A DNA stretch of 64,000 nucleotides from Archegozetes longisetosus. Its lineage: Eukaryota; Arthropoda; Arachnida; Sarcoptiformes; Trhypochthoniidae. The position numbers were made by a program, and so were the translations under genes. The DNA lies in contig JAEMBT020000001.1 of the NCBI GenBank assembly GCA_018873245.2, forward strand, positions 7,130,220 to 7,194,219, read 5' to 3'. Shown here in pieces: positions 60,729 to 64,000 of the stretch. Each line of letters starts with the position of its first letter. Position 1 is the stretch's first letter. The notes beneath the pieces were generated by a model, which had not been told where the DNA came from, ran no database searches, and worked only from the letters and a program-made list of their open reading frames with translations.

Positions 60729-61164
60729 CACTCAAATAAAAACACAATTTTTCAAAATATCATAACTTTTTTACCTGAAGAGATAATCACGATCTCAATT
60801 TCATATTATAGATAATTTGGATATTTATCAAAAATTTCTATAGAAAATCCATTTTCTTTTCAATATAGTAGTATATAGTCTGATTAGTAATTCTGCATAA
60901 TAGACCTCGCGTAGTAGTAATGATTTAACTCTTTTCAAAGTTTAGGTAGACCTACTATGCAGAATTACTAATCAGATCATATACTACTGTAGTGAAAAGA
61001 AAATGGATTTTCTATAGAAATTGTTGATGAATATCCAAATTATCTATAATATAAAATTGAGGTCATGATTTTATTCCTTCAGGTAAAAAGAGTTATGACC
61101 TTTTGAAAAATCAGATTTTTCGAGTATCTAGGCTAGTAATTCTCAGACAAACAATATTTGAGTG
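60729..61164. mobile_element. 436-bp palindromic element
   Basis: Arms of roughly 190 bp run inward from CACTCAAATA and its inverse and include the well-kept segments gaaaatccattttcttttca and gcagaattactaatcaga. The right arm has an extra 40-bp segment near its end. Non-coding foldback MITE. Confidence 0.75.
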
Positions 61165-62181
61165 AAACAAAAATAAACGTATCTAATCATTTTTTATCTA
61201 GCTTAATTTCCATTCATCAGAATTCGAAAATTACCATCAGATTTCTCTGATAGAATTTACTTGAGTAACTTACCTATCTTAAAAGCAGTTTCAACGCCCA
61301 CTTACCATAATGTGCTTCTCAATACGTAGTTCATTCAGGAAAAATTTCATCAAAATCCATCAACTCTTAGTACTTGTGAACTCCAACAATCAGTCCAGTT
61401 AGTTTTGTCAAAGACTATACCTTTGCTGAGACATTGTTTATCTATTAGTCTTCGATTTCACATAACATTCATATTTATTCATTATCTTATTTTCGTGATG
61501 GAGAGACTTGTGAATGAACTTACCGCCAAACGAATTGTGCACTTTTATTAGAATCTCAGTATAGAATGGTTAGAATAAAAAAAACATCGAGTTTGCTAAA
61601 AGGCTTCAAAATGCACTAAATGTGCCGCAAGTCAGATCTATCGAAATGTTTTGCGCTTTATACAAAAGAAGTACAGAAGGCATAAAAGAGAGCCAAAATC
61701 TTTGAATAGATTTAGAAGAATATGGTCTAATTTATCGAAAAGTGGTCAAAGAAAGTGCACAAAATCTTATGAGTCATCTTAAGATAAAATTGCTTTATTT
61801 TGATTTATTCAAGAAATAAAATTTCTATCTCTATTTATTGGACACGTCTTAAATCAATAACAATACCACTATTCAGGTAAAATTAAGTAATTGAGGGTTT
61901 GGAGTACGTATTACGTTTTGTTAAAAGGAAACTGCTTATTGTGTAACCAAGATCTCTTTGGCTGAACTAGTTTTATGCAAGAGTTTCACTAGGTAGTGTT
62001 GATACTGAGATATATAGCATTAAATTTATTCAATTTTCATTGATTTAATTTCACTTTTGTTTATTTTAATCTTCTTTTACTGATTTGGGCTTTATATAGC
62101 TTTGAACAATTGCAACATAATAGACGCTTCTGATCGAATCTAGACGATAATATATATTAGTATAGACTTCAATAACTTCTA
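61165..62181. other. Upstream region of the lipase gene
   Basis: No gene is seen. A weak helix-turn-helix-like frame near 61500-61740 was not convincing. TTTATATAG at about 62091-62099, roughly 85 bp before the start codon, is a possible TATA box. Confidence 0.4.
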
Positions 62182-63756
62182 ATGAACATGGCATTCAAGA
62201 TTTCAGTTCCAGTAGATAGTCGCCCCAGTGATTATGAATACGCTTTATTAAGCCAACATGTTTACAGAGGAGATGAGCTAAAGGAAGGAGATTCTGTACC
62301 AGGTATTGAGAAATGGAGAATTGTTCAAGTCAAAAAAGGAAAATCTGGATATTTTGGTGTCATTTACATCAACGATGAGACACAGCAATTTGTGTTGGTA
62401 CATCGAGGGACAGATAGCTTGGAAGCTATTTTGCAAGACTTTTGGGGCATCTGGGAAAATAAGCTCTGCACGCAAAAGGAAGAAGCCCTTGTTTTTGTGA
62501 AAGAATGCATCGAATTAGTAAAGGAAAAACAGAGTTATCGGTTATCATTCACTGGACACTCATTGGGGGGCTTTTTGGCTGAGTTGTCGGTTTTTTACGC
62601 CGTCTCTTATTTTAAATACTTTAATGTGAATGCAGTCACTTTTGAAAGTCCTGGTTCAAGGGAAAGCATGGAGTTTATACAATCTAACAAGGAACCTATA
62701 ATTCTCGATCAACTTGATATTGTGGGCTATGTATCATATCCGAATCTTATTAACACCTGTAATAAGCATGTGGGAACTTTGTTCCATATAGAACCTCATT
62801 TGTGTAACCGCGGTTGGGTGTCTGGATGGCACTTGATAAAAGCTCATAAAATTGATAGAATGGCGCGGCTGTTTGAAGATGCTGATAATACACCATCACG
62901 CCATTACATGTCCGACTGGCCGTTAGGTCGTCAAAGGCAAATTTATTTCGATTATGCTAAATTAGATAATGGAAAATATACTTTGTCCGTAGAAATGGAA
63001 GAAGAGATGAAAGAACAAGAAGAAAAAGTGAAACAGATGTTTAATTTGACTTATGAAGGCCATTTTAAATCAAAGTTTGACGGTTACCATGTATTACTAT
63101 TACGACATTTTTCACTGAGTATTCAACCATTGTTAAGAGATTTATATGAAAAAATTTCATTTATTGCTAGAAGACAAAACAACGAAGAACGCTTAGTAGA
63201 AGAATTGAGGAAAATCGACATGCCTGAAGAAATTATTAAATATTTACATAGTTTTAAAGTAGCAAAAGATAGTAGTGGGATTGAGTACGTAGAGCTTGAT
63301 GTCAATAAGTTTCAAAGTTCGAAAATACATGATTTTCGATACAAGTTATCGAACTGGTTAAACAAAAGTGGTCAGAACATTTTTGAGAAATTAGGTTCTC
63401 TCCAAAACACCAATAAACTCTCTCCAACAACAGTGATATCAACTATTATTGATGAAGATGTTAAATTAGAAAAGGACGGTGCATTAGATCACCATCAAGT
63501 TCATGATGTCGATGTGGCTATCCCTGTAGGTGTGAATGAGCAAGATATCCATAACCTCAAACATATGATGCCTGTAGTGAAAGAAATTAGATCTTCTATC
63601 ATTGGACCTAACGCGCAATACGGTGGTCACATAACAAGTGATGTAGTTACAGGAGCCTCAACTATTTCTACTAGTGAGAAGAAAGCTAATTCACGGGAGA
63701 AGAATATTCAGAAAGAAAACTGTGAAAGTGGTGGGATTACGACTTCCAGAGAGTAA
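62182..63756 (+). CDS. Single-exon class-3-type lipase with long C-terminal extension
   Basis: A complete 524-codon frame. It belongs by pattern to the alpha/beta-hydrolase lipase class 3 group: oxyanion segment VLVHRGTDS (72-79), nucleophile elbow FTGHSLGGFL (Ser127), a probable acid in LDIVGYVSYP (Asp179) and a probable His222 in AHKIDRM. It would hydrolyse an ester, likely a lipid, but the substrate is unknown. No signal peptide or membrane helix is seen, so it is likely cytosolic. Residues 260-524 form an extension with charged, helical stretches (EMEEEMKEQEEKVKQMF) and a Ser/Thr-rich end that I cannot assign. An ATG two codons downstream is an alternative start. It lacks introns, unlike the deacetylase and kinase genes here, and its bacterial-looking N-terminal layout (ALLSQHVYRG ... 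GYFGVIYIND) suggests lateral transfer or retroposition; both are inference. Confidence 0.85.
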   Translation: MNMAFKISVPVDSRPSDYEYALLSQHVYRGDELKEGDSVPGIEKWRIVQVKKGKSGYFGVIYINDETQQFVLVHRGTDSLEAILQDFWGIWENKLCTQKEEALVFVKECIELVKEKQSYRLSFTGHSLGGFLAELSVFYAVSYFKYFNVNAVTFESPGSRESMEFIQSNKEPIILDQLDIVGYVSYPNLINTCNKHVGTLFHIEPHLCNRGWVSGWHLIKAHKIDRMARLFEDADNTPSRHYMSDWPLGRQRQIYFDYAKLDNGKYTLSVEMEEEMKEQEEKVKQMFNLTYEGHFKSKFDGYHVLLLRHFSLSIQPLLRDLYEKISFIARRQNNEERLVEELRKIDMPEEIIKYLHSFKVAKDSSGIEYVELDVNKFQSSKIHDFRYKLSNWLNKSGQNIFEKLGSLQNTNKLSPTTVISTIIDEDVKLEKDGALDHHQVHDVDVAIPVGVNEQDIHNLKHMMPVVKEIRSSIIGPNAQYGGHITSDVVTGASTISTSEKKANSREKNIQKENCESGGITTSRE

Positions 63757-64000
63757 TAATTGTCTCGATTTCTATATATTTTATTAGATTATATTCAAAG
63801 CTAATGTTGTAAGCTTAAGAAGTTTGGGAACCTAAAGTGTAACAAAAGTTGAACTTTAAAAAATCAATCTAACTTTTCCTTCTTCTTTAATACGCTTTAA
63901 AATAATGACCAGTTTTTATCTCAGCTATTAATTTGTATTTCAGAGTTACAGTTTCAGTATTCTATAGAATAACAATACTACTTAGACTTATCATAAATTA
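63757..64000. other. 3' flank of the lipase gene
   Basis: AT-rich; no canonical AATAAA close to the stop codon and no other feature before the window ends. Confidence 0.4.

Noticed and set aside
61480-61740. Helix-turn-helix-like frame resembling a transposase N-terminus
   Set aside because: Several stops and only vague similarity; not distinguishable from noise by eye.

Overview
The window looks like a gene-poor, AT-rich, repeat-laden piece of an animal nuclear genome, most likely an arthropod. The best argument is a spliced chitin deacetylase with a peritrophin-type chitin-binding domain and a very long proline-rich linker, an arrangement typical of arthropod Cda5. Large introns (the first is about 4.9 kb), many short TA-flanked palindromic DNA elements and mariner relics fit that. 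A chelicerate such as a mite is possible, but nothing in the window settles the order.

Layout. Positions 1-5876 hold no gene I can support. 5877-16965 (+) is the Cda5-like gene: eight exons with consistent splice phases, a predicted 1184-residue secreted protein, and all five deacetylase motifs present. 19717-20154 (+) is an unrecognised small four-helix membrane protein. 21087-23494 (-) is a VRK-family nuclear kinase in four exons; its frame is broken by one missing base in exon 3. From about 24.2 to 51.3 kb lies a duplicated array of intronless DEG/ENaC channel genes, all on the minus strand: two intact (31664-33076 and 45584-46996), one with a one-base frameshift (24292-25714), two decayed relics (28256-29395 and 50560-51262), and one unit whose gene is gone (about 40150-40740). 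Flanking blocks (called A, B and C here) are duplicated along with the genes, and paralogous copies lacking a given insertion show exactly where several transposable elements landed. From 51 to 61 kb the sequence is mostly mobile-element debris: composite inverted repeats, a dead 1.29-kb mariner, an internally deleted mariner, and several long near-perfect palindromes. 62182-63756 (+) is an intact single-exon class-3-type lipase with a GHSLGG nucleophile elbow, a candidate for horizontal acquisition.

Function. The genes do not form a pathway: cuticle or matrix chitin modification, a nuclear kinase, cation channels and a cytosolic lipase are simply neighbours. I see no convincing new biological system. 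The most informative points are the channel array with its gene-loss scar and paralogous empty sites, a possible catalytic-domain-free isoform of the chitin deacetylase, the single-base lesions in the kinase and one channel, the same Asp-to-Asn change in two different mariners, and the lipase.
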